A stretch of 64,000 nt of DNA from contig JAJPIO010000014.1 of NCBI GenBank assembly GCA_021324735.1, positions 124,001 through 188,000 on the forward strand, read 5' to 3'. A model generated the notes under the pieces. That model was given only the letters and a program-made list of their open reading frames with translations. It made no database searches and was not told the DNA's origin. Positions 7,213 to 15,277 of the stretch are shown here, piece by piece. The stretch is from Bacteroidota bacterium (GTDB lineage Bacteria; Bacteroidota; Ignavibacteria; Palsa-1295). A program made the position numbers and the translations under genes. Each line of letters starts with the position of its first letter. The stretch's first letter is position 1.

Positions 7213-9033
7213 TTATGCGGCTGCTATTTCTGCCGCGACCGGTTTTCCATTAGGCGTTACGCCATGATGCATAGCCGCCATCCGGTGTAAGTGCGCTCGC
7301 TCGCCGATCTGCTGGCGCCACATCGCGTAATAGAGGCCCTTCATTTCGATAAGATCGTGATGTTTACCGGATTCCACGATCTGCCCCTGCTCGAGCACAT
7401 AGATGCGATCAGCATGCATGATAGTGGAAAGCCGGTGCGCAATCATGATCGTGATAAGGTCTCTTCCGGCGGAGACTTCACGGATCGTCTCGGTAATCTC
7501 TTCCTCGGTGAGTGAATCGAGCGAGGAGGTCGCCTCATCGAACACGAGAAGATTCGGCCGGCGTAAGAGTGCGCGAGCGATCGAAAGGCGTTGCTTTTCA
7601 CCTCCCGAGACTTTTACTCCACCTTCTCCGATAACGGTATCCAACCCCTGAGGTGCGCGCGCAAGTAAGGATTGGCAGGATGCTTTCTGCAATACTTCCA
7701 TGCATTCCTCGTCCGTCGCAGCAGGATTAACGAAGAGAAGATTCTCTCGGATCGTACCGGAAAAGAGTTGTGTGTCCTGTGTTACGAATCCAATGCGCTC
7801 ACGAAGTTCATCGAAATTTATGTCACTGCCAGAGACGCAATTATAGAGAATACGCCCCGAAGGCGGCGGATACAGTCCGACGAGCAATTTAACAAGTGTT
7901 GTTTTGCCTGCTCCGGATGGCCCGACGAAGGCGATCGTTTCTCCGCGCGATGTCTCGAACGAAATATGCTGCAGTGCATAGTTCGACGCCGTGAGGTGCT
8001 TAAAGGAGACGTCCTCGAACGTAAGTGTCTCGATGTTACCGATCTTTACCGGATGTAACGGCTTGCGTTCGATCGGAGTCTTGAGGATATCCTCGAATAC
8101 ATTAAGCGAGGCTTCCGCTTCACGGAACGTGTTAATAATGTTGCCAAGCTCCTGCAGCGGACTAAAGATAAAGAACGAATAGATATAGAGCGCAAAAAAT
8201 TGTCCGTATGTGATCGCCTGTGTAAAGACCAGATACAGCATAAGGAAGAGAATTCCATTACGCAAAGCGTTGACCACCGTCCCCTGAAGGAAGCTAAGAC
8301 GCCGAACATACTTTACCTTTTGCAGCTCTAACTGTAGGATCTTATCGGTCGTCGAATTCAATCGCTCGATCTCTTGCTCGGCAAGCCCCAGGCTTTTTAC
8401 CAGTTCGATATTACGGAGCGATTCTGTTGTCGAACCAGCGAGAGCCGTTGTTTGGGCTACAATGGTCTTTTGAATGTTCTTGATCTTGCGTCCCAAGACC
8501 CAACTCATCCAGGCGATAACGGTCATACCAAGGAAATAGGCCGGCACGATCGACCAGTGGACGTAAAACGAATAGCCGATCACGAACAGAACGCCGATAA
8601 GCGTCGTAAATACAAAGCCGACTGCCGACTGAATGACCTTCTCGGTATCGTTGCGGACCTTTTGTAGTTTCCCCAGCGTCTCCCCGGAGCGCTGGTCTTC
8701 AAAGACCTGGTACGGTAACTTTAAAGAATGCTCGACACCCTGGCTATAGATCTGTACACCAAGCCGCTGAGTAAGTACGTTCGTGTAATAATCCTGAAAA
8801 TTTTTAGCGACCCGCGAGACGAATGCGGCGCCCATCATTAAGAGCACCAGTTGTCCCACGCCCCCGAAAAATTCGCTTCCGGAGATTTCTTTAAATTTAG
8901 AGACATAGTCATCGAGCACATGGCGGAAAATGAGCGGATCGATGAGCGAAAAGAGCGTATTGATCGCTGCCAGGATGAGCGTAAGCGTAACAAGCTTTTT
9001 ATAGCCCTTGAGATATTCGAACAGCAATTTCAT
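7213..9033 (-). CDS. ABC transporter, fused permease and ATPase (exporter type)
   Basis: The 606-residue product has an N-terminal six-helix transmembrane domain (~residues 1-310) and a C-terminal ATPase. The ATPase shows Walker A GPSGAGKTT with Lys377, a Q-loop (FVTQDTQLFSG), the signature VSGGEKQRL, Walker B LLVFDEATSSLD and the switch His in IAHRLST. This is the half-transporter layout of MsbA/LmrA-type exporters, which work as dimers. The substrate cannot be told from sequence; lipid or peptide export is typical. It stands alone, convergent with the exported-protein gene and bounded by the terminator at 7151-7180. Confidence 0.93.
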   Translation of the reverse strand: MKLLFEYLKGYKKLVTLTLILAAINTLFSLIDPLIFRHVLDDYVSKFKEISGSEFFGGVGQLVLLMMGAAFVSRVAKNFQDYYTNVLTQRLGVQIYSQGVEHSLKLPYQVFEDQRSGETLGKLQKVRNDTEKVIQSAVGFVFTTLIGVLFVIGYSFYVHWSIVPAYFLGMTVIAWMSWVLGRKIKNIQKTIVAQTTALAGSTTESLRNIELVKSLGLAEQEIERLNSTTDKILQLELQKVKYVRRLSFLQGTVVNALRNGILFLMLYLVFTQAITYGQFFALYIYSFFIFSPLQELGNIINTFREAEASLNVFEDILKTPIERKPLHPVKIGNIETLTFEDVSFKHLTASNYALQHISFETSRGETIAFVGPSGAGKTTLVKLLVGLYPPPSGRILYNCVSGSDINFDELRERIGFVTQDTQLFSGTIRENLLFVNPAATDEECMEVLQKASCQSLLARAPQGLDTVIGEGGVKVSGGEKQRLSIARALLRRPNLLVFDEATSSLDSLTEEEITETIREVSAGRDLITIMIAHRLSTIMHADRIYVLEQGQIVESGKHHDLIEMKGLYYAMWRQQIGERAHLHRMAAMHHGVTPNGKPVAAEIAAA

Positions 9034-9175
9034 AATCTATGACGACTTACGTATAGCGACTTGACGGCAACTGGGGGAAACACGTTAAGACGATTCGACG
9101 ACAAAATTATTATAAAGACCAGTACCGTAATTTGTCTCAACGAATATTTAGCAGGGCAGTTTCGGGAAACGGTAT

Positions 9176-9215
9176 AAAAGAAAAAGGACCTGGTACAATA
9201 GCACCAAGCCCTTTC
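9176..9215 (-). terminator. Terminator after the polyproline lipoprotein gene
   Basis: On the minus strand AAAGGGCTTGGT (9214-9203) can pair with ACCAGGTCCTTT (9194-9183) with two mismatches, and it is followed by TTTTTCTTTT. It lies about 50 bases after the stop at 9267, in the correct orientation. Confidence 0.6.
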
Positions 9216-9266
9216 CTTTGTTCTTCGCTTGCTTTCCCTGCTGTTAGTCAGGGGTGAAACAATCGT

Positions 9267-9587
9267 TTAGTGATGCAGCAGCGAATCGATGAGAATCGAA
9301 TCCAACCCGCCGCGCTTACCGGTATCCGGTGGTGGCGGAGGAGGAGGTGGAGGTGGCGGCGGCAGGGTGTCCTGCGGCGGCGGCTTCCGGATCGTATCGT
9401 GCGGTGGCGGAGGCGGCAGCTTATGATGCGTCGTGTCGCGATGGCCGCGGTGGATCGTATCTTTTCCAGTGCCACCACCCGTGCCGCCATTACCCGTACC
9501 CGGACCGGTCGGGTTAAAGCAGCTTGCCACTCCAAAGCTCAAAAGAGCCATGAACGACAAAATTGCGAGTGTCTTGATTTTTTTCAT
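9267..9587 (-). CDS. Proline-rich lipoprotein with a 12-proline run
   Basis: 106 residues. The signal peptide ends in a lipobox-like FGVASC (Cys at residue 23), so it is a predicted lipoprotein. The mature part is of low complexity: a Gly/Thr-rich segment, His-rich patches (HRGHRDTTHHK), PPPPPHD, and one run of 12 consecutive prolines before DTGKRGGLDSILIDSLLHH. Such a protein is probably an extended spacer or cell-wall/envelope-spanning peptide with no enzymatic domain. Translation of the 12-proline run would depend strongly on elongation factor P. The antisense frames also look open because of the GGN repeats, but they are not genes. Confidence 0.75.
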   Translation of the reverse strand: MKKIKTLAILSFMALLSFGVASCFNPTGPGTGNGGTGGGTGKDTIHRGHRDTTHHKLPPPPPHDTIRKPPPQDTLPPPPPPPPPPPPDTGKRGGLDSILIDSLLHH

Positions 9588-9686
9588 AGTAAATAGTTTG
9601 AAAACCCTGACCTAAGAAAGAACAGGTCACGTTCCTCCCACTATTCTAAGACACGACCTGTCGAATAGTTTAACCCATGAATGAGA

Positions 9687-9828
9687 GGTTTGTAACAAAC
9701 TTTTTTGAAAATTTTTCTTTCTTTCAGAATGCCTTCAATTAAGCCCGCTGGTCATTTTCAGGAATGGCGATAAATCCGCTGTTTAGAACGAATCCCTTCA
9801 TTAGAAAGAATTTATCCTGTTACAAACC
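9687..9828. repeat. 10-bp inverted repeats in the leader of the sigma factor gene
   Basis: GGTTTGTAAC (9687-9696) is mirrored by GTTACAAACC (9819-9828), 20 bases before the sigma factor ATG. The left copy also sits in a 13-base palindrome, GTTTGTAACAAAC (9688-9700). Such sites could bind a regulator, form a hairpin-bounded leader, or mark an ECF-type autoregulated promoter (the GTAAC core resembles some ECF -35 boxes). The pairing is seen; the role is inferred. Confidence 0.45.
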
Positions 9829-9848
9829 GTTAGCTGAAGGGTTACATC

Positions 9849-10667
9849 ATGAAACGACGATCGACCTTGAGCGAATTAGCACTACGCCTGAATGATCAGG
9901 CCATGCTGGGTTTCAAGGCGCGGGGAGGACGGGATGAGAGGATAAAGATCGAAGGTGTGCGAAATGGCACGTCTTCGTCGCTCAGCTCAGAAGCCACCAC
10001 AGCGCCGGAAGCCGCTTTGTTTTCGGTCGAGAGTCAGGTCCGGGCCGGCAGTGCTGAAGCGAAACAGCTTAAGGCCGAGCTGGCAAAGCTGGAAGATGCC
10101 GATCTCCTGCGGCGATTCCAGCAAGGCGAAGAGATAGCATTTTATGTGATCTTCGAGCGCCGTCATAAAGAGATTTATACGCATTGTTTCCGGATGTGCT
10201 CCGGTGATGCCGAGAAGGCCAATGATGCGTTCCAGGATACGTTCGTCAAAGTGTTCACACGCAAAGATCTATTTACCGATGCGACCAACGGCCGTGCGTG
10301 GCTCTATAGAATAGCCACGAACACGTGCCTGAACCAGCTGCGCTACGACCGCAGACATCCGCACGAAGCGATCGATGATAATGTGAATTCTTACGATCCG
10401 CAGATGCAGCCCGATTTCGGGACCGAGCAGGACTCCTTACGAGCCTCTCTCGAACGGGCCGTCGCCAAACTGCCGGTCGAACTACGAGAGCCTTTTTTAC
10501 TTCGCGAGCTAGAGGAATTCAGTTATGAAGACGCCGCGGCCCAGTTGGGGATCTCGATCGCGGCATGTCGGCAGAGGGTGTATCGTGCAAAACAGATCTT
10601 GCGCGAAGAACTCGAAGAAGTCGTCACCGGTGAGCCGAAAAAGAAATCATGGTTCGGGCGGAAATAA
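9849..10667 (+). CDS. ECF-family RNA polymerase sigma factor with N-terminal extension
   Basis: 272 residues. Region 2 (~residues 85-160: DADLLRRFQQGEEIAFYVIFERRHKEIYTHCFRMCSGDAEKANDAFQDTFVKVF, then GRAWLYRIATNTCLNQLR) recognises the -10 element and core polymerase. Region 4 (~residues 195-255: AKLPVELREPFLLRELEEFSYEDAAAQLGISIAACRQRVYRAKQILREEL) recognises the -35 element. About 80 residues precede region 2, longer than in usual ECF factors. The gene begins a three-gene set with a membrane anti-sigma-like protein 21 bases downstream and a lipoprotein beyond it, so it probably answers an envelope signal. The inverted repeats upstream may be its own control site. Confidence 0.92.
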   Translation: MKRRSTLSELALRLNDQAMLGFKARGGRDERIKIEGVRNGTSSSLSSEATTAPEAALFSVESQVRAGSAEAKQLKAELAKLEDADLLRRFQQGEEIAFYVIFERRHKEIYTHCFRMCSGDAEKANDAFQDTFVKVFTRKDLFTDATNGRAWLYRIATNTCLNQLRYDRRHPHEAIDDNVNSYDPQMQPDFGTEQDSLRASLERAVAKLPVELREPFLLRELEEFSYEDAAAQLGISIAACRQRVYRAKQILREELEEVVTGEPKKKSWFGRK

Positions 10668-10688
10668 CTGCCTTGACCCGAATATGCA

Positions 10689-12119
10689 ATGGACATCGCC
10701 ATGCAGAATGAAGAGAAGAATAGATTAGAAGAGAGGATCATACAGCACTTCGATGGCTCGCTTTCGGGTGAGGAATCGAAGTCGCTCCTCCGCGAAGTTG
10801 CCGAGAGCACTGAGAAACGGGCGCTCTTTAAAAGCTACGAGACGCTTAACAAAGTGATCTCTGCGGCCCGCATTCCCATGGAGTTGCCGGTCGAAGCGAA
10901 GAACTCGATCGCCGAGCGCATCCCCGGTCTTCTCGCGTTCATTCCGGGTCTTATCGGTACTGCCGAAACCTTGCCTATCGTTACACAGAGTGCCAATCCC
11001 TTTGTCGCATTTTTCACGAAGATGTCTCTTTCGACCGCCGTCTCCATCGGGACGGGAGTCGCGGTGCTTACTACGGCTGGTGTAGTCGTTAAGAACAAGT
11101 TAGACGATAACGCCGCCCATGAGAAAGCAAAGATAGCGGTCGTACACAATCAGCAGCAGGCAAACCCGAGCGCACCAATGTATGCTACGCTACCCGGCCA
11201 TGACCTGACCACGACGAATGTTGGAAGTGGTACGACGGCGGCAATCGGTGAAGGAGCTACTAAAGATATAGCGGGTAGTGCCAAAACCAATTTGTCCCAG
11301 AGGACGCATCAGTCCTTGGGGACAAGCAGTGCACACGTACCGTCTTCTAATAATGCTGTTGAAGACATTCCTTCAGCCACTAACGCTTCGCAGAGCCAAC
11401 TTCCACCGGAGGCCGCCGTTTCTGCTGTTGCAGCAAAACCGGTAGCGCCGGTTAGCGCCAATATTCCTGACTTCCACCCGACCTCATTTGCAAGCCTTCC
11501 GCTCGTTTTCAGCGAAGGGCTTGCGGTACGACCGTTCGTATCGGTTGGAGGACGAGTTCAATTTGTGAGCGCAGATCACGACATCGCCGGCTTGACGCCA
11601 AATGACGGCAATGCTGCCAGTGATCTGCGCCTCGGAGTAGATATTGCGATCATTGATAATCTTGGTCTGCGATTGCAGGGTGGGAATATGCAGATCTCGC
11701 GTCTGGTGGATCGCGCCGGAACACCGAAAGTAGCTTCGCTTTATAACGGGTTGACACAGGAGTATGTCAACTATACGACAGTGAACCTGGAGAACGCGTA
11801 TTGGGCCACTGCCGGTCTGACATACCATGTGTATGCGACCGATGCTATTCCACTTACATTCAGCGTAAGTGGTGGCGCCGCGTTCTTGTCCACGACTGCA
11901 CCAATGGCAGAGCTTGGACTTTCGACTGAATTAGCAGTCAGTAGTCATCTCATGATTTCGCCCGGTGTCAGTTACGATGCAGTATGGACAACGACCGAGA
12001 ACCTCCGGGGCTCGCAAGGTGTGCCAGGCAACGCAATTTTGGTCGATCGTGGATTTAATCGGTCAACGCTATTCAGTTCGTCGTTGGGACTTACACTCGG
12101 ATTTCAATACCACTTTTAA
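10689..12119 (+). CDS. Candidate dual-membrane-spanning anti-sigma factor with outer-membrane barrel
   Basis: 476 residues in four parts. Residues 1-110 look like a short cytoplasmic anti-sigma domain (LEERIIQHFDGSLSGEESKSLLREVAESTEKRALFKSYE) with no zinc-binding motif. Residues ~114-134 are one transmembrane helix. Residues ~140-275 are a Ser/Thr/Ala/Pro-rich disordered linker. Residues ~278-476 are alternating beta strands ending in GLTLGFQYHF, a typical outer-membrane barrel C-terminus with terminal Phe. The protein can thus reach from cytoplasm to outer membrane, as described for the Dma anti-sigma factors of Bacteroides. The sigma gene lies 21 bases upstream and the lipoprotein gene starts right at its stop codon. 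A second ATG at 10701 is also possible. Confidence 0.7.
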   Translation: MDIAMQNEEKNRLEERIIQHFDGSLSGEESKSLLREVAESTEKRALFKSYETLNKVISAARIPMELPVEAKNSIAERIPGLLAFIPGLIGTAETLPIVTQSANPFVAFFTKMSLSTAVSIGTGVAVLTTAGVVVKNKLDDNAAHEKAKIAVVHNQQQANPSAPMYATLPGHDLTTTNVGSGTTAAIGEGATKDIAGSAKTNLSQRTHQSLGTSSAHVPSSNNAVEDIPSATNASQSQLPPEAAVSAVAAKPVAPVSANIPDFHPTSFASLPLVFSEGLAVRPFVSVGGRVQFVSADHDIAGLTPNDGNAASDLRLGVDIAIIDNLGLRLQGGNMQISRLVDRAGTPKVASLYNGLTQEYVNYTTVNLENAYWATAGLTYHVYATDAIPLTFSVSGGAAFLSTTAPMAELGLSTELAVSSHLMISPGVSYDAVWTTTENLRGSQGVPGNAILVDRGFNRSTLFSSSLGLTLGFQYHF

Positions 12120-12137
12120 ATGACGTCTCCGTCGAAC

Positions 12138-13715
12138 ATGCGAAAGCTTTATTTCATATTGCTTGCTAGTTACACCGTAGCTGGCTGTACGCATCTTACG
12201 ACTCCGCCGGATCCGACGTCCACCGGTGGTACCGTTAGTTCTGGTTATTTCTGGCCGACGAAAGATACTTCTTATACGTACCATACCTATCAGGGAGCGG
12301 TACCTCTTGCTGGCACGAAAGAAATCATAAATATCTCGTCCAGCGGTAACCTGCTTAATATTTCGGATAAGGATCTGGCAAGTGGCAACGAGGTCTCTTA
12401 CGTTGACACTAATAATGGCGGTACTGAGACGGTAAACTTGCTTTCGAATCAGACGCTGTTTCGTTTGTCGGATTCGAGCGTGATCATTGGTGACTCGAAT
12501 ATCCACACGAACCCCGTTTCGCTCAAGGTCACGGCGATAACGAGTGATCTGAATAAGACCATCTATGTCGCCGCTGATAAAGGCTTTTTCGTTTTTGATA
12601 CATCCGTAAAGCGCTTCGTGCAACGAGGCTCTATCGGTTCCAGCTCTATCTTTTCGCTTCTGTATAATAATTTTGCTGGGCCGAATGGTACCTTTTATGC
12701 GGCATCGAAGCAAGATGGAATTTTCCAATCCACCGATCTTGGGGCTAACTGGACACGTATCTCCAGTGGGGCAACTGCAACGAACGTTGGGGCTATCACT
12801 CTTGCCATTCCGGGAATTTATGCCGCCGTAGGCGGACAAATATTCCAATATAATGGCTCTACCTGGAGCTCGGGTACTCCAGCATTGCCCGACAATGTAA
12901 CGCAGCTCCTTGCTTTTTCAAACTCTCATGGTTTGGGACGACTTATTGCACTTACTTCATCCGGTCGCGTGGTTCGATATAGTATCACGCCGTCACTACG
13001 CTTCAGAGATTCGAGCCTTGTATCACCTTGGGGACCCATCACGTGTATCGGTGCTTCCAATGGTGAGATATACGGAGGCACGAGCCAAGGCCTTTTATTT
13101 TTAGGCAGCCCGGACGATTATCGATGGGAAACACCAAGCAGTCAGCCCGGCGGAGGTGTGCCTATTGTTAGCATCTCGACAAATCCATTTTTCTGCTTCG
13201 CAGCCAGTTCGTTCGGCGACGTATGGGTGATTGGGGATGATCGAAACTACCGTCCCTTGTCAAAATTTACGACCGGCATTCCGATCGATCAAATTTCTTA
13301 TCTTCCAGCGGTGGAAAATTTTGCGCTCGCTGGCGGGCAAATTTGGTGGGCACACTCCGATAGTACGAATTGGCAGCCGCTCAATCAGCAGATCGGGACA
13401 GAGACTGTTTGGACTTCGGGAGGATTTACACTTCTTAAGAACGGCTCCAGCAATTGGTTTGCCGGGTACGTTGAGAATAATGGCATCGTATATCGTTATG
13501 ATGCGAATGTTGTTTATTCGGCGCCTTCGATGGTCTTAGATAGCGAGCAATTCCTCAATAAGATCATAGTGGTTCAGTATCTACCCTCCCATGGTGGTAT
13601 CGTTGAAAATTCAATGGTGCCGACATTCAACGTCTATTATGAAGACAAGGTAGGCCCTATCCGAATAGTACGAACCCAGAACCAGGCTACCACTACGACG
13701 CAGATACTTAAGTGA
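12138..13715 (+). CDS. Propeller-like lipoprotein in the sigma/anti-sigma operon
   Basis: About 525 residues. I prefer the ATG at 12138 (MRKLYFILLASYTVAGC: short signal peptide and lipobox, Cys17). An ATG at 12120 overlaps the previous stop and only adds MTSPSN. The mature part has repeats such as IYVAADKGFFVFD, FYAASKQDGIFQSTDLGANWTRI and IYGGTSQGLLFLG, suggesting a Ycf48/BNR-like beta-propeller with one clear Asp-box. It is translationally tied to the dual-membrane protein, so it may be its periplasmic or surface partner; that is inference. A hairpin at 13741-13763 follows the stop. Confidence 0.82.
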   Translation: MRKLYFILLASYTVAGCTHLTTPPDPTSTGGTVSSGYFWPTKDTSYTYHTYQGAVPLAGTKEIINISSSGNLLNISDKDLASGNEVSYVDTNNGGTETVNLLSNQTLFRLSDSSVIIGDSNIHTNPVSLKVTAITSDLNKTIYVAADKGFFVFDTSVKRFVQRGSIGSSSIFSLLYNNFAGPNGTFYAASKQDGIFQSTDLGANWTRISSGATATNVGAITLAIPGIYAAVGGQIFQYNGSTWSSGTPALPDNVTQLLAFSNSHGLGRLIALTSSGRVVRYSITPSLRFRDSSLVSPWGPITCIGASNGEIYGGTSQGLLFLGSPDDYRWETPSSQPGGGVPIVSISTNPFFCFAASSFGDVWVIGDDRNYRPLSKFTTGIPIDQISYLPAVENFALAGGQIWWAHSDSTNWQPLNQQIGTETVWTSGGFTLLKNGSSNWFAGYVENNGIVYRYDANVVYSAPSMVLDSEQFLNKIIVVQYLPSHGGIVENSMVPTFNVYYEDKVGPIRIVRTQNQATTTTQILK

Positions 13716-13740
13716 TCTCGCGAATTATTAAACTTTGATA

Positions 13741-13766
13741 GAACGCGCCCCTGTGGCGCGTTCTTC
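13741..13766 (+). terminator. Hairpin terminator closing the sigma operon
   Basis: GAACGCGCC (13741-13749) and GGCGCGTTC (13755-13763) pair perfectly around a 5-base loop and are followed by a weak T-rich tail (TTCATT). It lies 25 bases after the lipoprotein stop. The weak T-tract lowers certainty. Confidence 0.6.
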
Positions 13767-13907
13767 ATTACAGGCCCCCTGCTATAACAATTGAGACAAA
13801 AGCCCGTAACTCAACGTTATAATGCTTTCACGTAAGAAGGGGTGAACAGCCAATAGTGGCGCCTTCGAGCGTTCGTTTTCCCTCCAACTGAATAGACAGA
13901 CCGCACA

Positions 13908-15110
13908 ATGCAGATTGCCGACCGCATCGACCGCTTAGGTACCGAAACTTCGTTCGTAGTTTTAGCGCGCGCTCGCGAGCTCGAAGCTCAGGGCCGCGAT
14001 ATTGTCCACTTGGAAATTGGTGAGCCTGATTTCGACACGGCGCCAAATATTATTGAGGCGGCAAAGAAGGCGCTTGATGCCGGCTACACACATTACGGTC
14101 CGGCAGCCGGTCTTCCGGAATTCCGCAAGACCATCGCGGAGGTAGAGGGTGCTCGCCGCGGACTCGAGTTTAAGCCGGACATGGTCGTTGTGACGCCGGG
14201 TGCGAAGCCGATCATGTATTATGCGATCATGGCGATCGTAAATCCGGGCGATGAAGTGATCTATCCAAATCCTGGTTTCCCGATCTACGAAAGCGCGATC
14301 GAACTTGCCGGTGGTACCGCAGTGCCGCTTCCTCTCACCGAAGAAAAGGCATTTAGCTTCCGCATCGAGGATCTTCGCAAGCTTATCACACCGAAGACCA
14401 AGATGCTTATCATCAACTCGCCGCAAAACCCGACCGGTGGCATTCTTACGCAGGATGATCTGAAGGCAATCTCCGAGCTTGCGGTTAAGCACGACCTATG
14501 GGTGCTTACGGATGAGATCTATGGCCGCGTAGTATATGATGGCTTCCAGAATTATACGATTGCAAGCTATCCAGGTATGATGGACCGCACGATCATACTC
14601 GACGGATTTTCGAAGACCTATGCCATGACGGGATGGCGTCTCGGTTTTGGTATCATGCCAAAGCATCTGGCCGAGATCGTTGCGAAGCTACAGACGAATG
14701 TTGCAAGCTGCACCGCAAGCTTTATTCAGGTAGCTGGTATCGAGGCGCTCACCGGGCCTCAGAAGTGGGTGGATGATGTCGTCGAGCAGTTCCGCCGCCG
14801 CCGCGATCTTATTGTGGATGGTATGAACTCCATTCCCGGATTCCATTGTCATAAGCCGCTCGGCGCGTTCTATGTATTCCCGAATATCACCGCCACCGGA
14901 TTCGATTCGCGCACACTTGCGAATCGGATTTTGAACGAGGCGGGCGTGGCGTGCCTCTCAGGCGCCACCTTCGGTAAATATGGTGAAGGCTATCTCCGCT
15001 TCTCGTACGCTAACTCGATAGAGAATATCGAAAAGGCCATCGACCGTATCAAGAAGTTCATGGACCAGGTGGAAGTTGGTGCGACTGCAGAAGCTTCCGC
15101 TGTCGCCTAA
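13908..15110 (+). CDS. PLP-dependent class I aminotransferase (aspartate aminotransferase family)
   Basis: 400 residues of the fold-type I aminotransferase family. Visible marks: LEIGEPDFDTAPNI near the N-terminus, the NSPQNPTGG segment (Asn binding the cofactor), LTDEIYGRVVYDG, the PLP lysine in DGFSKTYAMTGWRLGF (Lys236) and the substrate-carboxylate Arg in EGYLRFSYANS. It would transfer amino groups between amino acids and 2-oxoacids, probably Asp/Glu-type or aromatic; the sequence does not settle the substrate. A TATAAT sequence at 13818-13823 may be part of its promoter. A terminator follows at 15131-15164, so it is transcribed alone. Confidence 0.92.
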   Translation: MQIADRIDRLGTETSFVVLARARELEAQGRDIVHLEIGEPDFDTAPNIIEAAKKALDAGYTHYGPAAGLPEFRKTIAEVEGARRGLEFKPDMVVVTPGAKPIMYYAIMAIVNPGDEVIYPNPGFPIYESAIELAGGTAVPLPLTEEKAFSFRIEDLRKLITPKTKMLIINSPQNPTGGILTQDDLKAISELAVKHDLWVLTDEIYGRVVYDGFQNYTIASYPGMMDRTIILDGFSKTYAMTGWRLGFGIMPKHLAEIVAKLQTNVASCTASFIQVAGIEALTGPQKWVDDVVEQFRRRRDLIVDGMNSIPGFHCHKPLGAFYVFPNITATGFDSRTLANRILNEAGVACLSGATFGKYGEGYLRFSYANSIENIEKAIDRIKKFMDQVEVGATAEASAVA

Positions 15111-15130
15111 GGAATGAGATTCTGAATGTA

Positions 15131-15164
15131 AGAGCCGAGCAGAATGCTCGGCTCTTTTGTTTTG
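15131..15164 (+). terminator. Rho-independent terminator of the aminotransferase gene
   Basis: AGAGCCGAGC (15131-15140) pairs perfectly with GCTCGGCTCT (15146-15155) around a 5-base loop and is followed by TTTGTTTTG. It sits 20 bases after the stop codon. Confidence 0.88.
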
Positions 15165-15189
15165 TAGTCGTTGATATACGTTATCTTTG
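15161..15189 (+). promoter_or_regulatory. Bacteroidota-type promoter for the first giant M1 peptidase
   Basis: TTTG (15161-15164) is followed after 17 nt by TATCTTTG (15182-15189), matching the -33/-7 pattern. Transcription would start near 15196, giving a leader of about 80 bases that contains the double hairpin at 15236-15272. Confidence 0.5.
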
Positions 15190-15235
15190 TGTTGCCGTTA
15201 TAATGGCCTATAATTCTTTGCATTCTTTTTATCGA

Positions 15236-15272
15236 CGGACTAAAAGTCCGCGTTGCAGGCAAGAATGCCTGC
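15236..15272. repeat. Double hairpin, REP-like element
   Basis: Two adjacent perfect palindromes: CGGAC-taaaa-GTCCG (15236-15250) and GCAGGCA-agaa-TGCCTGC (15255-15272). They end 5 bases before the ATG I choose for the M1 peptidase. The paired-hairpin form resembles REP elements spread by RAYT transposases. I found no second copy in this window, so the repeat nature is inferred. In the mRNA the hairpins would occupy the ribosome-binding region. Confidence 0.45.
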
Positions 15273-15277
15273 ACTAC

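Noticed and set aside
9270-9596. Open frames on the plus strand opposite the polyproline lipoprotein
   Set aside because: They arise because the minus-strand proline codons read as Gly/Arg/Ala repeats without stops; no start signal or known domain supports them.
13818-13823. TATAAT as a sigma-70 promoter of the aminotransferase gene
   Set aside because: The nearest TTGAGA lies 21 bases upstream, outside the usual spacing, so I did not list it as a promoter.
15203-15277. Longer start for the first giant M1 protein
   Set aside because: The added residues are encoded by the twin hairpins and destroy the signal peptide; the ATG at 15278 gives a normal one.
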